The notes: generated by a model from the sequence alone, not told the origin. Shown: positions 11,801-25,333, counted from the stretch's first letter. The stretch is 64,000 bases of DNA from Aquila chrysaetos chrysaetos (GCF_900496995.4 NC_044022.1:13282938-13346937); one strand, 5' to 3'. Program-made: numbers and translations.

Positions 11801-13995
11801 ATTTGCTTAAAGCTTTTGTCCCAATCCTGCTAATACTCGGGATAAACTCTTGGTTCTGTTGTAGTCTGTTGATGGCATGGATTCCAGCAGGATCAGAATT
11901 TCATATCAATAGTTAGTTTTCTGGTAGACTATCTACAGAGGGTGACACCATTAATTTGTTTCTTTATCAATAATTCAAATAGTTCAAACTAGCTGTCACT
12001 ATCTGAAAAGATAAAAACTTTCCAGTGCTTAATTGATGGGGAAAAAAATCAAGTTTATTTGGCCTCTTGAAGTATTTAACTTGGAGAGCATTTAAAGTAC
12101 TTCATTTTGATTTCAAATTTTCAATTGTAATTACTAAAAGTGAAATAAAAAACACACAAAAGAATAATCAAGGGAATACATTTTGAAGTGATCAAGAATG
12201 GCTGTTTTTCAGTCAGGGATTTAATTGCTTTCCAAGGCAAAGAAAACCTGTGAAGCAATGACTGAACATTTTGGAGACACTGGATCTGCTGAACACTGAC
12301 AGAGAAGAGTTTTGGTGAAAAGTTTCATCAGCTTTAGTCAGGATATAATTAACATGCAGGTTAGCTTGTGTATCTTGGATAAGATGCAGTATTTATGTAT
12401 TTTTTTAATTCTTCAATATCCTTTCTTTCTGACTTTTTCGTAAAATTGTTTGCTAGGGACACAAACTGCTTTGACAGAATAAATGTATCCCTTTTTGTAT
12501 GAGTTTATTGTTGTTATTAATTGATATTATGAAGTAAAACTAAGGGTGTTGCCTACTTGACACAAAATGGATAGTTTAATGGGTGTTATTTTTTTCAGTT
12601 AAGTGTTTGGTTTGTCCTTGTTATACATTTTTTTTGTCAGCTAAGAGACCTACCAAAATGATCCTGTGGAGAACAGCAGAATATTCTGTTAGTCATATTT
12701 TCAAAGACACCATATAGAGTTAAAAATTCTGTTTATATCAATGAGCAGGATTTTTCTAATCCACAAGAGGAGATTAATCCATGGTGTCGTTTGGAGGACC
12801 CAGAGAGGGTAAAAAATGTATCATAAGACTGTGGCTTCATATAGATGGCATGGAACTTAACAGAGTCTGTGCAGGACAGTTACAGAGTTTTTATTGCAAA
12901 TGTACTCCCGTTGGATCTCAGTAAAATCTGATTCAGTAAAAAAACATCTCAGAATCATGATGAACTGTGCAGAACAAACTGTTCCACATAACTGATATGT
13001 GTATAGCTGTGTGCAGTCGATCACTGCTGCAGTTTGCATACATTTAATGTATTTTTTTCAGTCTGTTTTCTTAAGCATTGAGGAACCAGCAGACTGGCGA
13101 GAAGCTGAGAACTGTGAAGGCTGGGACAAGATGTTTTGCAACTACAACTTGTCTTGCAACTTCAGCTTGGTGAAGAAAACACAGAGACCTGCTGACTAAA
13201 CAATCAAAAATCTCTTAAACTTTACCTGGAAATACTGAGTGAATAACTTTAGCTTGTCTCTCAGTAGGCCTGGTTTATTCAAAATTATTTTTTTAACCTT
13301 TTTTTTTTTTCCCAGAGAAATTTTCTCTGGGAGAATTTCTTCAATGTATTGAACATCAGTACCCTTTTAAACATTGATCATGTCCATAAGACTTAACTTT
13401 CAATCCAGTCTTGCTTTTTACATACATATTTATCCATTCCTCATTAATCCTACTTGTCAGGAATGAACTGAATACCCCAGATTCCTTTTGTGGTATTTGT
13501 GCATATTGATACTTTGCAGAATCTCATTACATGTGGTACATCTGGTCTCAGGGGATAAAAGAAGATCCCCGCATATTTATTGAAAAGGAAATGAGCATAA
13601 CAATTCAGTGCATTCATTTTCACATTTTATTTCTTTGCTAGCATTATTTACAAATACACCAACCATACAGACATTTTGCAAAGCCTGGGCAAAAAGTATC
13701 CAACCAGATTTTAATGTTGCCTTTTTACTAATTATTGCTACCAAATGTAAGAGATCAGTATTTTGGAAAGATTTCTTACTGCATATCAGTTGTCATAAGA
13801 AAATGTTAAAAAAAGCCCTCTAAAGATGTAGGTTTTCTTCAATTCTTAATGAATATTTTTAATCGGAAAGGGAAAATAGTATTCCTTTTTGCTGCTGTGT
13901 CTGTCCTTCTGTCCTACCTCATCCCACTCCTTTAGCGGCCCAATTTTACATTAAAAAGAGTCTCTACTAAATCCTAGAATTGTTTGGGGGTTTGG
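2877..13995. other. Long AT-rich, gene-free stretch
   Basis: I found no recognisable gene or repeat family in this 11-kb stretch. Frames of 60-111 codons occur on both strands (for example 3242-3577 minus, 4796-5098 plus, 6588-6917 minus, 8713-8991 minus), but none shows a domain, clear splice borders or a Kozak context, and their number fits chance. Small items are a poly-T run ending in CAG (3908-3922), an ATATATAT run (about 7424-7432), an octamer motif ATGCAAAT at 4777-4784 and a perfect inverted repeat at 13310-13332. A more GC-rich patch at about 9450-9620 is unexplained. Confidence 0.5.
13310..13332. repeat. Perfect short inverted repeat (hairpin)
   Basis: The sequence TCCCAGAGAAA is followed, after a single T, by its exact reverse complement TTTCTCTGGGA, so 11-bp arms flank a one-base centre. 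A poly-T run lies immediately upstream. Function is unknown; a hairpin could form in single-stranded DNA or RNA. It may be a relic of a short palindromic DNA element, but no flanking duplication is evident. Confidence 0.75.
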
Positions 13996-14017
13996 TTTTT
14001 TTTTTTTTTTTTTTTTT
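13996..14017. repeat. Poly-T tract (22 T)
   Basis: This is an uninterrupted run of 22 T. It could be the reverse-complement tail of a processed retrocopy, but no gene-like sequence lies beside it and no flanking duplication was found. A simple slippage-prone homopolymer is the likelier reading. Confidence 0.9.
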
Positions 14018-17000
14018 CTTTTGAGGGTTAAGTGACCATGGCATGAAATACAGATAATACCTCATCATTGCCATTTGCAAAAGGGGAGTCTGGAAACAAA
14101 TGTTCCTCTTTAACACATTTTGCAGTTTTGTATATCATTATTTCATGAGACATGCATGCATCTATTACTACAACATGGTCTAAGTTTTGTGTGATGACTA
14201 TTGTGTGGGGGCCTAAAACGTAATAGGTGAATGCTGAACTGTGGAGCAGAATTTATTTTGCTTAATTTTTACACATTTGCAGTGTATCAAATTTTTACAC
14301 ATTTGATAATGACTTCTGGGGTAATTATCTAGGCTTCCCTGGAGATCAAGGGGGGAAAATTTCTGCCTGCAGCGTGCAATTAGTCTTAACCTAAACGGAT
14401 AAACAATTACCTATAGAGGAAGCCTAAATAGCTATATGTCTGTTTTGTGAACATTTAAAGGTAAGTGAAAATTACTTCCCAACCATGTGCCATTCTTAAA
14501 AGACCAAGAATGATGTATCTCTGCCTCCAAACATACCTTCCCTCTTCTACAGCCAGCCAGTATTACTTCACTGATACTGCAGATAGTTTGGTAAAGGATT
14601 AGGCAGATGAATACTACGATGCATTTTGTAAAGTCCATCAGAAGGAAAATTTTCTTTAGAGAAACTGCAGATGTGCCATGACCTGTTTCATATTTTAAGT
14701 TTTCTAGATTGAAATTGATTTTACTTACATGATGCTGTGTTTAATGAATATATTTCTTGTAGCTTTCCATGGACTGCAATAATTTTGTACAAGCTTTAAA
14801 TTTCTTAGTTCTATGTTATGGTGTTATCTAAATCATTCCATACTATCAGAATTTTCCCAGAACAAATAATAGCAAATTTCTCGAAGCAAACGTCTTCTCT
14901 ACAAAAGAGTAGTGATCCAGTTGAAAAGATGTGTCTTGTCTCCTGAAGTGGAAATGAAAAGTCTATGCTAAAGCACAGTCTGTTTTCTGGGCTCTGCCCT
15001 TCTTGGAAATATTATGGAAGAAAATCCTCAAACCATTAGACTTTACCATTGCTTATAACATCATAGATATATCAAAACTAGAAGTAGCAAGCTTAAATCT
15101 ATCCATCAGTTAAGCTAATAATATCAGTGTAGAATATATAACACGTTTCAGCAGTGGAAGTAGCTTCATTGTATCTAACAAAGGAGTATGAGTCATTGTA
15201 ATTTTTTTTAAGTGGTTTGGCCTGGATCAAAGAAATTTCACAAGCTGTATAAGTAGTGACCATCATTCTTGAAGTGCCATGTCGTAAAAGTAGTAGCCAA
15301 ATGTTATGTATCATGGTGTAGTCAAACCAGAGGCCTGTGACACCTGTGAATTACTAAAAAAGCGTAAACAGCAACAGTATATTTTGTGACACTGTAGTGG
15401 CATAGCCAGACACAACGAATAAGCATCTTGTGTATGTCAGTGATATAACCTCTGAAGGGGGTAATAATTTAGCATTTCAAGAATAATCATGTTTGACAAG
15501 ATCAACTAATCTGCCAAACCTAGTGTTCTGCATCTGACAGTAATAGATGCCTAAAGACAGTGCAAACATAAAGCAAACTTAAAACAAACATAAGGCAAAC
15601 ATAAAATTATATCTCCCCCCCTTTTTTTTTCTCCCCTAAAGGTCCAGTGAGTTGTGTCTCAGAAGCATTTCTGGAGTCAGACTTAATATCCTTTTGCTTA
15701 GTGAAAATTGGTATTAATGCATTTAACTAAAACCTCAGCTGTCAGGATAGCAATGTTCTCTGATTATAAAGACTGAGCTCTCGCCATCTGGCAGCCCTGC
15801 AGTGCCCATTCACTAGCACTTACGCTGTCTCAGGAATGCCCAAAACAGTGAGGCTGGCACTCATGGAATAAGGCATACGAGTTTCCCTCCCAGAGGTGCA
15901 CTGATTGCTACACTTGTCATCCCAGGAACAGAGAAATATTGCAAACAGCCGTGATGACTCCAAGCAAACAAAATCTACAGAAATGCTGCACGTTTTCTAT
16001 CCTGGAGTCATGCCACTTTTCCCCCAAACCAATATTGTAACAGTCCAACACTTGTGTAGAGACCTGTAACATCTAATATATTTTAACATCTCATATTCCA
16101 GAGTTTGTGTTTATCTGGGTTTTAGAAAGCAAGTCTAGCACTTTAAGAATAAATGAGGTGAACAAGACCCTTCTTTCTTTGGCTAATTACTACAGCAACC
16201 AACCAATTTCCCAAAAGAGATCATGAACAGAAATGTTATGACATAAAACTGAAGGGAAGGAATGACATGAAAATCTCCCGTGCTCCATATCACAGTTGCT
16301 AGTTCACACGCTGATGCCACATGCAATTTAAGTTTCATAAACTACAGGTAAAATGTAATTAAACACCTGACTGTCCTGTCTGGTGGCAGGACACAGAGTG
16401 ACAGCTCATTGAGGTCCAAAATAACGATGGGTAGAACTGATTGTTGAAGCATGTCCTGGCAGATGCCACCACAACTTAAACTGTTGGATGGAGGATGTAC
16501 ATGAACAGAATATATTTATACAAGACTTGGTCTTATCCAGAATGTTGGGTAGAGCTTGTAAAATTGTTTGTGACAAACCCACTATGTAGCAGACAGTCTT
16601 ACATTTTCTGTATCATATCTATATCTTATCTATGTTTTCTTCCTCAAGATATATATATGGCTATATTATATATATTCTATGTTACATTTTATAAAATATT
16701 TAATAGAATTCAACAATTAATGTATGTAAACAAACTTCATCCCAGAAGTCTGGTTTTGTGGGTTTTTTCTAAAGTTACAGTAAGCAAATAATTATCCAAG
16801 TTTTATGATATTATTTCTTCTTTATGAATGCATGGTGGAACTTCAAAAAAAAAAGGAAAATAATAACAGCAAGTAAAGTAACTGTCTTTTCTTGAACAAT
16901 CTCGGCCACATGTAATTGCTGATGTGTGATTACAGACATGAATTTTCTCTCAAATCAGTTATTCAAACAAACCCTTACTAATCTAGAAATATGTGAATGC

Positions 17001-20000
17001 CAAATAATGGAAGCCATGAATGTACAGGAACCAGAAAGTCACTCAGATGAGAAGGCTGGTGGTGCACCACATAACGGAGGAAAGCTCATGGTCCTCAGGT
17101 GGAGCTGGTTTAGGTGGCACATCCCTTCATGCAACACAACATTCTTTCCCTAACTCCCTTTTCCCTGATTTCCAGACAAAACAGGTCAGGCCAATCATCC
17201 GTAGGAAGAACACATAGAAAATAGGGTGACAGAACTACACTGCAAATACACAAAATAGAGGCCTGCCTGCAGGAACCAGCAGGGAAAGTCCCTCTGATAG
17301 TTGGCAGATGTATAGCATCAACAAACAAAGAAAAGGGCATGTCTGAGTTCAAAGAAATTCTCAGCTTGATGGCAGTTGATAGTGCATCATGTTTTCTCAG
17401 TAACACTGATGCTTTCTAGACCTTAAAATTACAAGAAAAAAACCCCAGCATCTTATGTTTTAGAAGGTGGAATCCCCTCAAAAAATTAATGGCAAGAAGC
17501 ATTAAAGCCCTCTACTCTACTACTGAAGCCACTGAATAAGATGGTGCAGCATCTACTTGTAGCAAAAGAAACAGAAATGCAAAATGGAATATAATTCCAT
17601 ACTAGATTATTTTATTTCTTAGAGCATTGCTAACAAGAAACTTAGGGTAGAAACTGATTTACTATAAAGGAACATAATGCACATATGTAATTCGGAGAAA
17701 ACATAAATAAGAGATCATTTGTGGATAACTTAGAAAAGATATCTTTGACAGATAAAGTGTTCTGAGTCAGGATTTTTAATACAGCAGGGTGAAATCAGTG
17801 AGATATCAATGATTATAAATTCCATCCTGAAGGCAGCATTGCAACACTAATATCCATCATGTCAGAATTCCTAAATGATAAAGTTGACATAGCAGTGAGA
17901 CATGTTCAGGAGGTACTCACTACAGTTAGTCTGCTTTTATATATAACAGATCTCTTCTATTGGTCTCCTGTCAACACATTTTTCACAATTTGTGGTTTTG
18001 TTTCTCAAAGGAGGCAGAAAATTGCTAGTGTTATGCTGTGCAGATAACTGATAACTGTTATACAAGTATCATCAATAAGCATGGGGGAACCCCCTCCCAA
18101 AATCATAAAATAATATCCCTATGCATGATATTTAGTTTGAGAACTAGAGTAACTACTGGTGTCATCTCTTAATATGATGTAGAGACAAACCTGAATGTTA
18201 AAAAGACAGGGCTAACTCAAGATTGCTAGTACTCCCCAGAAAAAGATGACCATACTTTTCTTATTATTAGAAGCTTCACACCTTCCGCTTATAAAGATCA
18301 CTTAATTTAAAATGAAAAGGAAACAGAAAATGTTTCAACTGTTATGAACCACATCACTTTAATGGCAGTATGTGATCATGCCGAGCTAAACAACTCATTT
18401 GTGCAAACACACTTCTTTGCCAGTAAAGGTTAAATGTCAGCAATAGTTATTTGAATTTTTAAGAACCACCTTTTGCTAAAGCTCCAATTTATTTGTCACT
18501 ATTTATGATACTTGTTTACCCTTTATACATTGGTAGGTCTAAATATCAGATCTCCAAGATGAGTACCACATATTGATTCTGTTAAGTATTTACATGAAAG
18601 GCTTCAATGTATCACTTCCTTTACTTCTTTGATAAAATTAGGCAACAAGAGGAGATGCTTTGAACCACTTCGGCAAGACACAGAAGTTAATACATTATCT
18701 TGAGTGAACATGGAACCCACATAGAAAAGCTCTTATGTTGGTCATTAAAAGGACATAGGGTTATTGAAAATATTTTATTTCTTTATGTAATGACAGAAGG
18801 TAGACAAAGGAAAAAATCTAATTTTGATCTCACTTATACTGATTTAGTAATGCTGTAATTCTATTGATTTCTGTCAGATTACTCTTGCTTTTCACAACAT
18901 ACATGACCTCTGGTCCAACATCCCTTTACATATACACTCTTTTTGGAAAGTTAATACTTTTCCACTTCCTTGGAAACAAGCAAGATATTTTCCACTTAAT
19001 TCTATCTAGTTTTGATTTCAAATATCCTCCTACTCACTTATAATACAAAAGGAGTATCTTATTATCTGTAATGGGAATAGGGGCTTGATGACTAGTAGTG
19101 TTCTTTATCTTTGAGCAGCATGCCTTAGTCTACTGTGTTGGAACCACAGTATTTATCCAAAACCCACAAAATTATGTGTAATGAAACTGCAATGGATTTA
19201 ATGACAATATTTCAGTTGCACTGACTTTCACAGTGTAGATACAGTACAGGTGGGTGTTAGTGCATTTCAGATTTTAAAAACTAATTGACAATAATTAATT
19301 ATACCATGTAAACCAGGGCAAATGTAGCATGACAGACCTTGTGTGAAAGTGTGTAGAGAAGAATTTTATGTTTCTGACAGCAAAAAATAGGATAATGGCT
19401 GAGTGGGATCCTGCAAGTCGTGTGTGTGTGCACATATGTAAGTGATGGTGGTAGGAGCATCCCTGGCAGTCCAGCAATAATGATGCTCCTAGAAATCTCT
19501 GTCTCCCCCCAAACTAGAGTCCTGAGTATAAATATCCAGGTAGGAACATATCCTTAAATTCATTCCTTCTCACTGCAGACCCTACTTCTCTCCCCTCTCT
19601 CTTACAGTGCAAAAGTCCTTCAGTATTTCCTTACCCTGAACACCCCAGAGCCTTCTTAGCCAGGACATTTTGGACAGCTTTTGAAAACATTTTTACTGTT
19701 TCTGTGATCCAGTCCTAGTACTCTCCTCTGGGTGCCAATATCCACTAGCCATCTGAGCCCACCTCCTCATCGAGCTCTCCTTTGCAGATAAAAGGCCCAG
19801 CTGTAATTTCTGACAGTGATTAAAATTCACACTTGCAGCTTTCTGTGGGAAGAAAAGGAGTACAGGTATGAGTGCCAAATATGAAGCATGGCCAGAAGGC
19901 ACTATACTAGGGAAGACTTTTAGACACAGGGAAGATTTCCTGGTGGCACAACGTGATTCTGTCCTCATTCAGATTTAGGCAAAGGCAGAGACTAGTTATG

Positions 20001-23000
20001 ATTAGAAATAGTAGTTGACAATGCTTATTTCATTTTTTTATGGAGAGAACTAGCAAAACTACCAAGTAGCAATAGTTCGCTTTGCTGGCTTTATAAAAAG
20101 CAAGTCTTGAGTCCTGTACTATGCAGTAGGAAGGAATTCCAGCAGGCAGGTTACACATCTTTCACACCTCCAAGAAACCAGCATTCCTTTGGTGTATGGC
20201 ACACTTTACTTTCCAAGTGATGCTCACACCCACAGCAGTGACAGTGCTCGGCCATGGCTCAGTTACACTGACTTGCCCCTTTCCTGGTTTATACAAGTGT
20301 ATCTTTGACAGTATTCCCAGTGCAGAACAGAGCGCCAGGAAACCATGACTGTGGCGTGTGCTGGAGTACCTTTGTCAGTGCAATCTAACCAGCTCACGCA
20401 ACAAGACTTTGGTTAAACGTGAACAACTAAATATCATTCTATGAATCCTTGAAAGTTTCCAGACTACAAGTACAGGTTGATGTTGCCACTTCCTTTTGTT
20501 CCTAAACAGGTTTAGATTAGTCTGCAAGTAAGCAATACAATTGCACCTATATTTTGCTGTATAGAGATAACCTTTACGTAAGTTATTCGGTGACGCTGAA
20601 TCATGGTGCTGTGCTATTCTGCATGGCTTCTTTTGCAGTTTTCATTGCCATGGTACCCAAGTGACTTCTAGTAGTGCATTAAGCAATGTGCCTGTCACTC
20701 GTCAGGCGAGTTCGCACCATCTCTCATCCTTTCCCCTGTATAGGGAATAGGAGCTTTCAGTTCTGTTTTTCATCTTTCTGAGTGAAATATCTCAGTCACT
20801 ATACTTGACTGAGTGAATGATGATGGAATAGTTTGTAACTTGCTGTCTGTAATAAAACCAATTAAGCCAGCTCTAAACTAACACTTCCATTTCACACTAA
20901 ATACATCAGTTCTTTTTATCTGAGAAGACAGATGTATTTTCAGATTATGTAATTAAAAAGGTGCACATAAGGGAAATATTAAGCGGCGAAATATTGCAAT
21001 TTTTGTATCTTCAGTCAGGGTTATAGATTTTTTATTTCAAAGAATGAAAGGTTAATATGTGTACAAGTCAGATAAAGACTCAGAAAAAATAGCTCTTTTT
21101 TCTAGTCCTGTATTCACTCCGATTTAAAATGTATATCTGGATGGGAAAGGCTGCAGTGAAGATCTGATAACTTTTTCTAGAACATGTACAGCAATTTCAT
21201 TGTAATTCGATTTGCAATTTAAATGTCTAATGAAACACTGCATAAATACCAATAATGGGTAATTCATTAAAAAATAGCATATGTTGCTTATCTTTGCAAC
21301 AGAAACAACAAGTCATTCGCAAAGCCAGAATAATATATAAATTTCATTTTGATGTTGGAAAGACATGAAAGAAACATAATGAATAGTTAAAGTCATACTC
21401 CCTGATAGGAATTTCTTTTCTTGTCTCTCACAGAAGGAAAGGACCACTCCCTGCTTCTTCATCCCAGCATTTTGCCATCCAAAGTAATTCTGAGTAACCT
21501 CACTAGCTTTCAGATAGTTATGAATGGATCATTGTCCCATGACTATTACTCAAAGAAGGAAATAGATGCAAGTTCACTCCTATATCCTGAACTGTTCAGA
21601 CACAAATACGTCCAAAGGACCATAAGCGCAACAGGACACACCACCTTTAGCCACGGTTTCCATCATCTTGTGACTCTTGGAACATCCACTGACTTTAGAA
21701 GATGTGTGCTTACCTAACAGCTAGTAGAACTATGGTCCACTCCTGTAGTGCTGCATGTTTTCACTCTGTAACCAGTCAATGGAGACCAGTCAGTTGCTAT
21801 AGTACATTGAAAGAGACTCTTTTTTTTTTTTTTTTTATAAATCAGGTTGTAAAGATTCAGAATTTCAGCTCAGCATCTTTTTCTCTTTTAAGGGTGATGA
21901 ACATTTTTTGTTCCTATGACTTGATCTGCCCAATGTTTCTGAAAAATCGCACAGCTGTTTAACTTATCAAGTCCTACCAGTCCTTGATGAAGTGAAACAA
22001 AACTGCACCATACTGAGGTGGTTTCATAGAGGTAATTCATACTTGACAAGCATGTAGGGATGGAAATGCATAGATATTTTATTTATCACTGGACTGAATA
22101 CAAAAAGACAATATAAGTACAGGTTGGTTTTTTTTTTTTCCACTGTTCCCAAGATAATAGGTACTTTCTCTGTTATGGAGAAAATGTATTGCCCAGAGTT
22201 GTGTCTCTGTAAAGATTCCTTTTTATAGTTCATTTTGATAGCAGTGCTATGAAACACGAAGGACCAAAACAACCAACCTGTATCACAGAAGTAATGACCA
22301 TGACCGTCAAATGCTGTTAATCTGAAATAACAAAAACAGCTTGTATTGAGATGACCAAGAACTGGAACAGTTCACAATGCTACCATGTTTCTCAGCTATC
22401 AAATACTCAGAAGCAGCTGTTTGTGGTTAACTTTCAGTAAGCAGTGACTAAAAATACTGATGCAGGCTTCCCTGTCAAAGCTGGTTGATATTCTCATGGT
22501 ATATCAGTTCTACAGCATGCAGAAATAAGAACACCATATTGTTTTCTTTCACTTTTCACTATTGCCACTGTTGCAATATGATCTGAAACAAACTATGAGG
22601 GTCATCACTGCTACTTATGAGTGTGGCTTCAGAATTTATGGAAGATTTGGGATAGGTGAGAAAGTAAGAGTGCCTGGGGCGATACCAGAGCTTACAAGGC
22701 TGAAATAAGAATGAAGACTGAGGAAGGCTTGGGATCTAGGAAGGGAAGCACCTGAGAAAATGAGAAATGTTACCCGGAAGCTGAGAGAGATGCACAAGTT
22801 TCATGGGCAAGATGGGAAATAATCCTGGGGGCATTCAAACAGTAAGTAGAAGATTGAAGGAAGCAGCAGAAGAAAACAAAGTGGCTGAGCAGGCTCTGAA
22901 ATCAAAGGATCTGATAGCCCATCAGCAAAATAGGATGGTATTAGTTTTAAAAAAGAAGTAAATATACCAGAGGGTGAGCAAGGAACAACAGAGGGGAAAA

Positions 23001-24399
23001 AAAAGGGACCTAGAAGAGAGGGTTTGAGACTCTGGTCTAGTATCAAATAGAGCAGTTGAAATAAAATGGAGAAATAAAAAAATAGCTGCAAATATTTTGG
23101 GAATATACAACAAAGACTAAGTGAAGAAGCACTATATCTTCATAACCTACTCATAAAAGAGTAGGACAAGTGAAATGAAATGGCTATGCACAAGAGCAGT
23201 GGAACACATTAAAATCCTTCCCATCACAAAGTACTCTGTTACTGGCAAACAATTTTCTTACAATAAAAATACAAGGTATTATCAACAACATATTTCTCAC
23301 ATGCAAAGCCTGCACATAGCTTTATAATTTCTGTTTTTATAGTAATATGAAATAAGAATTAGCATGAGAACTATGAAATACACATGGTAACGTTGCTACT
23401 AAACCTCCTATTTAAAATAAAATATTCTTTAACAGGGAAAAAATGTTTTGCAAATAAAGGAAGATTTCTAAAACCCATTGGAGTCTAATTTTAAAAGCCA
23501 TAACTATGAGGACAAAAGAAATTTCAGCAACTTTGAGCACCTGTGGAATTACCTTTGACTGTAGGTATTTCTGAACCTCACGTAAAGACCACGTAAATAC
23601 TGTTATAACTTCAGAGAGCTGTGAATCTCTTTATATACCTCCTCCTCTTGCAGTTCAGTAGGTGAAACAAGACTCAGTGGCTCAGTCAGTCATTAAAACC
23701 ATGGTCTGGCAAAGGCTGTTGGAGAGCATGAGCAACGTCAGCCTGCCTGCATGCTTTGCAAATGATCGTGCTGGGGTTTGCCCAGTCAGTTTCTCAGCAT
23801 GTCACCAGATTAGGGGAAGGTGTGCATGCCTGAAGAGCAAAGGGCTGTGCGCTATCCAAATACAAACACTGGCAATAGTTTCAATGTGTGAATATGGCCG
23901 GGGATGAGGGAGAGATTTTACCTGGATGCGGTCATTTTTAACCGTACATTTACAACACTTAGTTATAAATATTTCGTTATGAAATAGTAAGTCTATTAAG
24001 TTTAATGCAAAAGATGTGTATAGGTCATACTTTATTTCCTCAGGGCCTTACATTTTTTCCTACAAAAGTTTGTAATTATTCTAGTATGCTTAAGCTATTT
24101 CAATCTACGTAAGTAAAGTAAGAATATCATCAAACAAGGTGCTGCCAGTGAAGCGGAACTGAGAAATACAAGTGGACTGAGTTTTGCTGAAGCGTTATTA
24201 CTGCAAAACTATTTTTTGCTAAGAAAGGTGATATTTTGCCCTTCTCTTATCTGAAATTATTAGAGGTGACAAACACAAGCCCTGCTGTGGAAACGATAGA
24301 CATCGTTTGTAAAAGGACACCAGCGCAGCACACGCTGTATTTCCAAGCCAAAACCAAGCAAGACGACCTGCTCCTGCTTCCGAACAGCGGGAGCTCACC
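14018..24399. other. Long AT-rich sequence upstream of the CpG island
   Basis: No gene or repeat family is recognised in this 10-kb stretch. Frames up to 98 codons (16495-16791 plus, 17110-17406 minus, 21421-21717 plus, 22801-23091 minus) have no domain. The last of these lies opposite a purine-rich tract (about 22640-23060). An AT-rich ATATATAT segment lies near 16650-16680, and a 17-T run at 21820-21836. This is the upstream flank of the only recognised promoter, so distal regulatory elements could lie here, but none can be named from sequence alone. Confidence 0.5.
21820..21836. repeat. Poly-T tract (17 T)
   Basis: An uninterrupted run of 17 T without an adjacent gene-like sequence. It accounts for the poly-Phe segment in the local + strand frame (21702-21962). 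Confidence 0.9.
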
Positions 24400-25002
24400 G
24401 CCAGCTGCACGCTTGCAGTCCTGCCAGATCCCTCGGGGAAGAGTCGCGCGGGGTTTTCTTCAGACCGCCGCGGGCCATCTTTTACACGAAGAGGTTGAAG
24501 GTGAGCGCCGTCCCCGCCGAGGCTGCCTTTAGAGCATCACCCCTCTTTCTGGGGGGTGTTTTGGGGCACGGGTACGTGCCCCTCTCCTCAGAAGGCGGCA
24601 CCGTGCAAGCGCAGGCGGCACGGTGTCACGGCGGCGGGCGACTCACCGGGGCGGCCGCTCACCGCCAGCTCCGCGGTGGCGGGGCGCGGCGCGGCCGGCG
24701 GCGGGAGCCGGGGCGGGGCGGGAGCGGCTCGGAGCCGGCCGGACCGGGCGGCGGCCGGAGGGGGCGGCGGGACGGCGGGGGCGGCGCGGAGGGGGCACCG
24801 CGGCCCCGCAGGGGAGGCGAGCGGAGCCCGCCGCCCTCCCACCTCCCGCCTCCTTCGCGCCGGCCGGGGACGGCCGCGCCAGCTGACGCGCCGCAAACTT
24901 TACTGCCCCCGCTCCGAGCTGCGCCTCGCCTCCGGCGCGGCGGGCGGCGGCACCGGCCGACACCGGGACCCCTCGCCGGGCTCGGCGGGGCGGGCGCGGA
25001 GG

Positions 25003-25032
25003 GAGCCGAGCCGAGCCGAGCCGAGCCGAGCC
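25003..25032. repeat. (GAGCC)n tandem repeat in the 5' leader
   Basis: About six copies of the pentamer GAGCC lie roughly 150 bp upstream of the first ATG, probably within the 5' untranslated region. Such a tract is prone to length change and, being GC-rich, could influence leader structure. This is seen directly; any effect is inference. Confidence 0.9.
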
Positions 25033-25184
25033 GGGCCGCCGCGCTGCCCTGCCCTCCCTCCGCCGGGGGACGCGGCGCTGTGAGGAGAGCGAGCCGCAGT
25101 GCCGCGCCCCGGCCGGTTCCGCGCTGCTTCCGCGGCGCCCTGAGGCAGCCGCTGCGCGTCCGGGCGCCTCAGCCGCGGGACAAC

Positions 25185-25327
25185 ATGAGCCAGGCGCAGC
25201 CCTACGCCCCGCGGAAGAGCAGCTCCCCGGCGGCCGGCGCCCGGCGGAACGACAGCCAGGACTACCTGCTGCTCGACGCGGAGCCGTGCGAGGAGGGCGC
25301 CCTGCCGCCCTACGCCTTCTACCCCGT
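25185..25327 (+). CDS. First coding exon of an unrecognised gene (N-terminal ~47 residues)
   Basis: This segment begins MSQAQPYAPRKSSSP and ends PPYAFYP plus the first two bases of a valine codon. The ATG at 25185 is the first ATG on the + strand since 24086, with A at -3 (ACAACATGA), so it is a plausible start. The frame meets TGA at 25329, inside the splice-donor sequence CGT|GTGAGT, so the exon most likely ends at 25327 in phase 2. Visible features are a basic Ser/Pro-rich start (residues 9-21, with possible Ser-Pro phosphorylation), an acidic stretch around NDSQDYLLLDAEPCEE (22-37) with a YLLL sorting-type motif, and an LPPY (LPxY) motif at 40-43. This resembles a disordered cytosolic tail, possibly of a membrane protein; that is a guess. 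I do not recognise the family. The frame stays open upstream to about 24495 but lacks an ATG, so I treat that part as 5' UTR. No second exon was found in the remaining 38 kb. Confidence 0.72.
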
Positions 25328-25333
25328 GTGAGT
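25326..25333 (+). other. Splice donor of exon 1
   Basis: The sequence GT|GTGAGT gives a six-base intron match (GTGAGT at 25328-25333) right where the reading frame would otherwise end. An alternative donor two bases earlier (GTGTGA) is weaker. The exon would end in phase 2 and the interrupted codon GT+N encodes valine whatever base follows. Confidence 0.75.

Noticed and set aside
13996..14017. Poly-T tract as the tail of a minus-strand processed pseudogene
   Set aside because: No gene-like sequence and no flanking duplication are visible beside it.
22640..23091. Purine-rich tract with a hydrophobic minus-strand frame resembling a membrane protein
   Set aside because: The Phe/Leu/Ser-rich translation follows from the purine bias of the + strand; there is no start context, domain or splice evidence.
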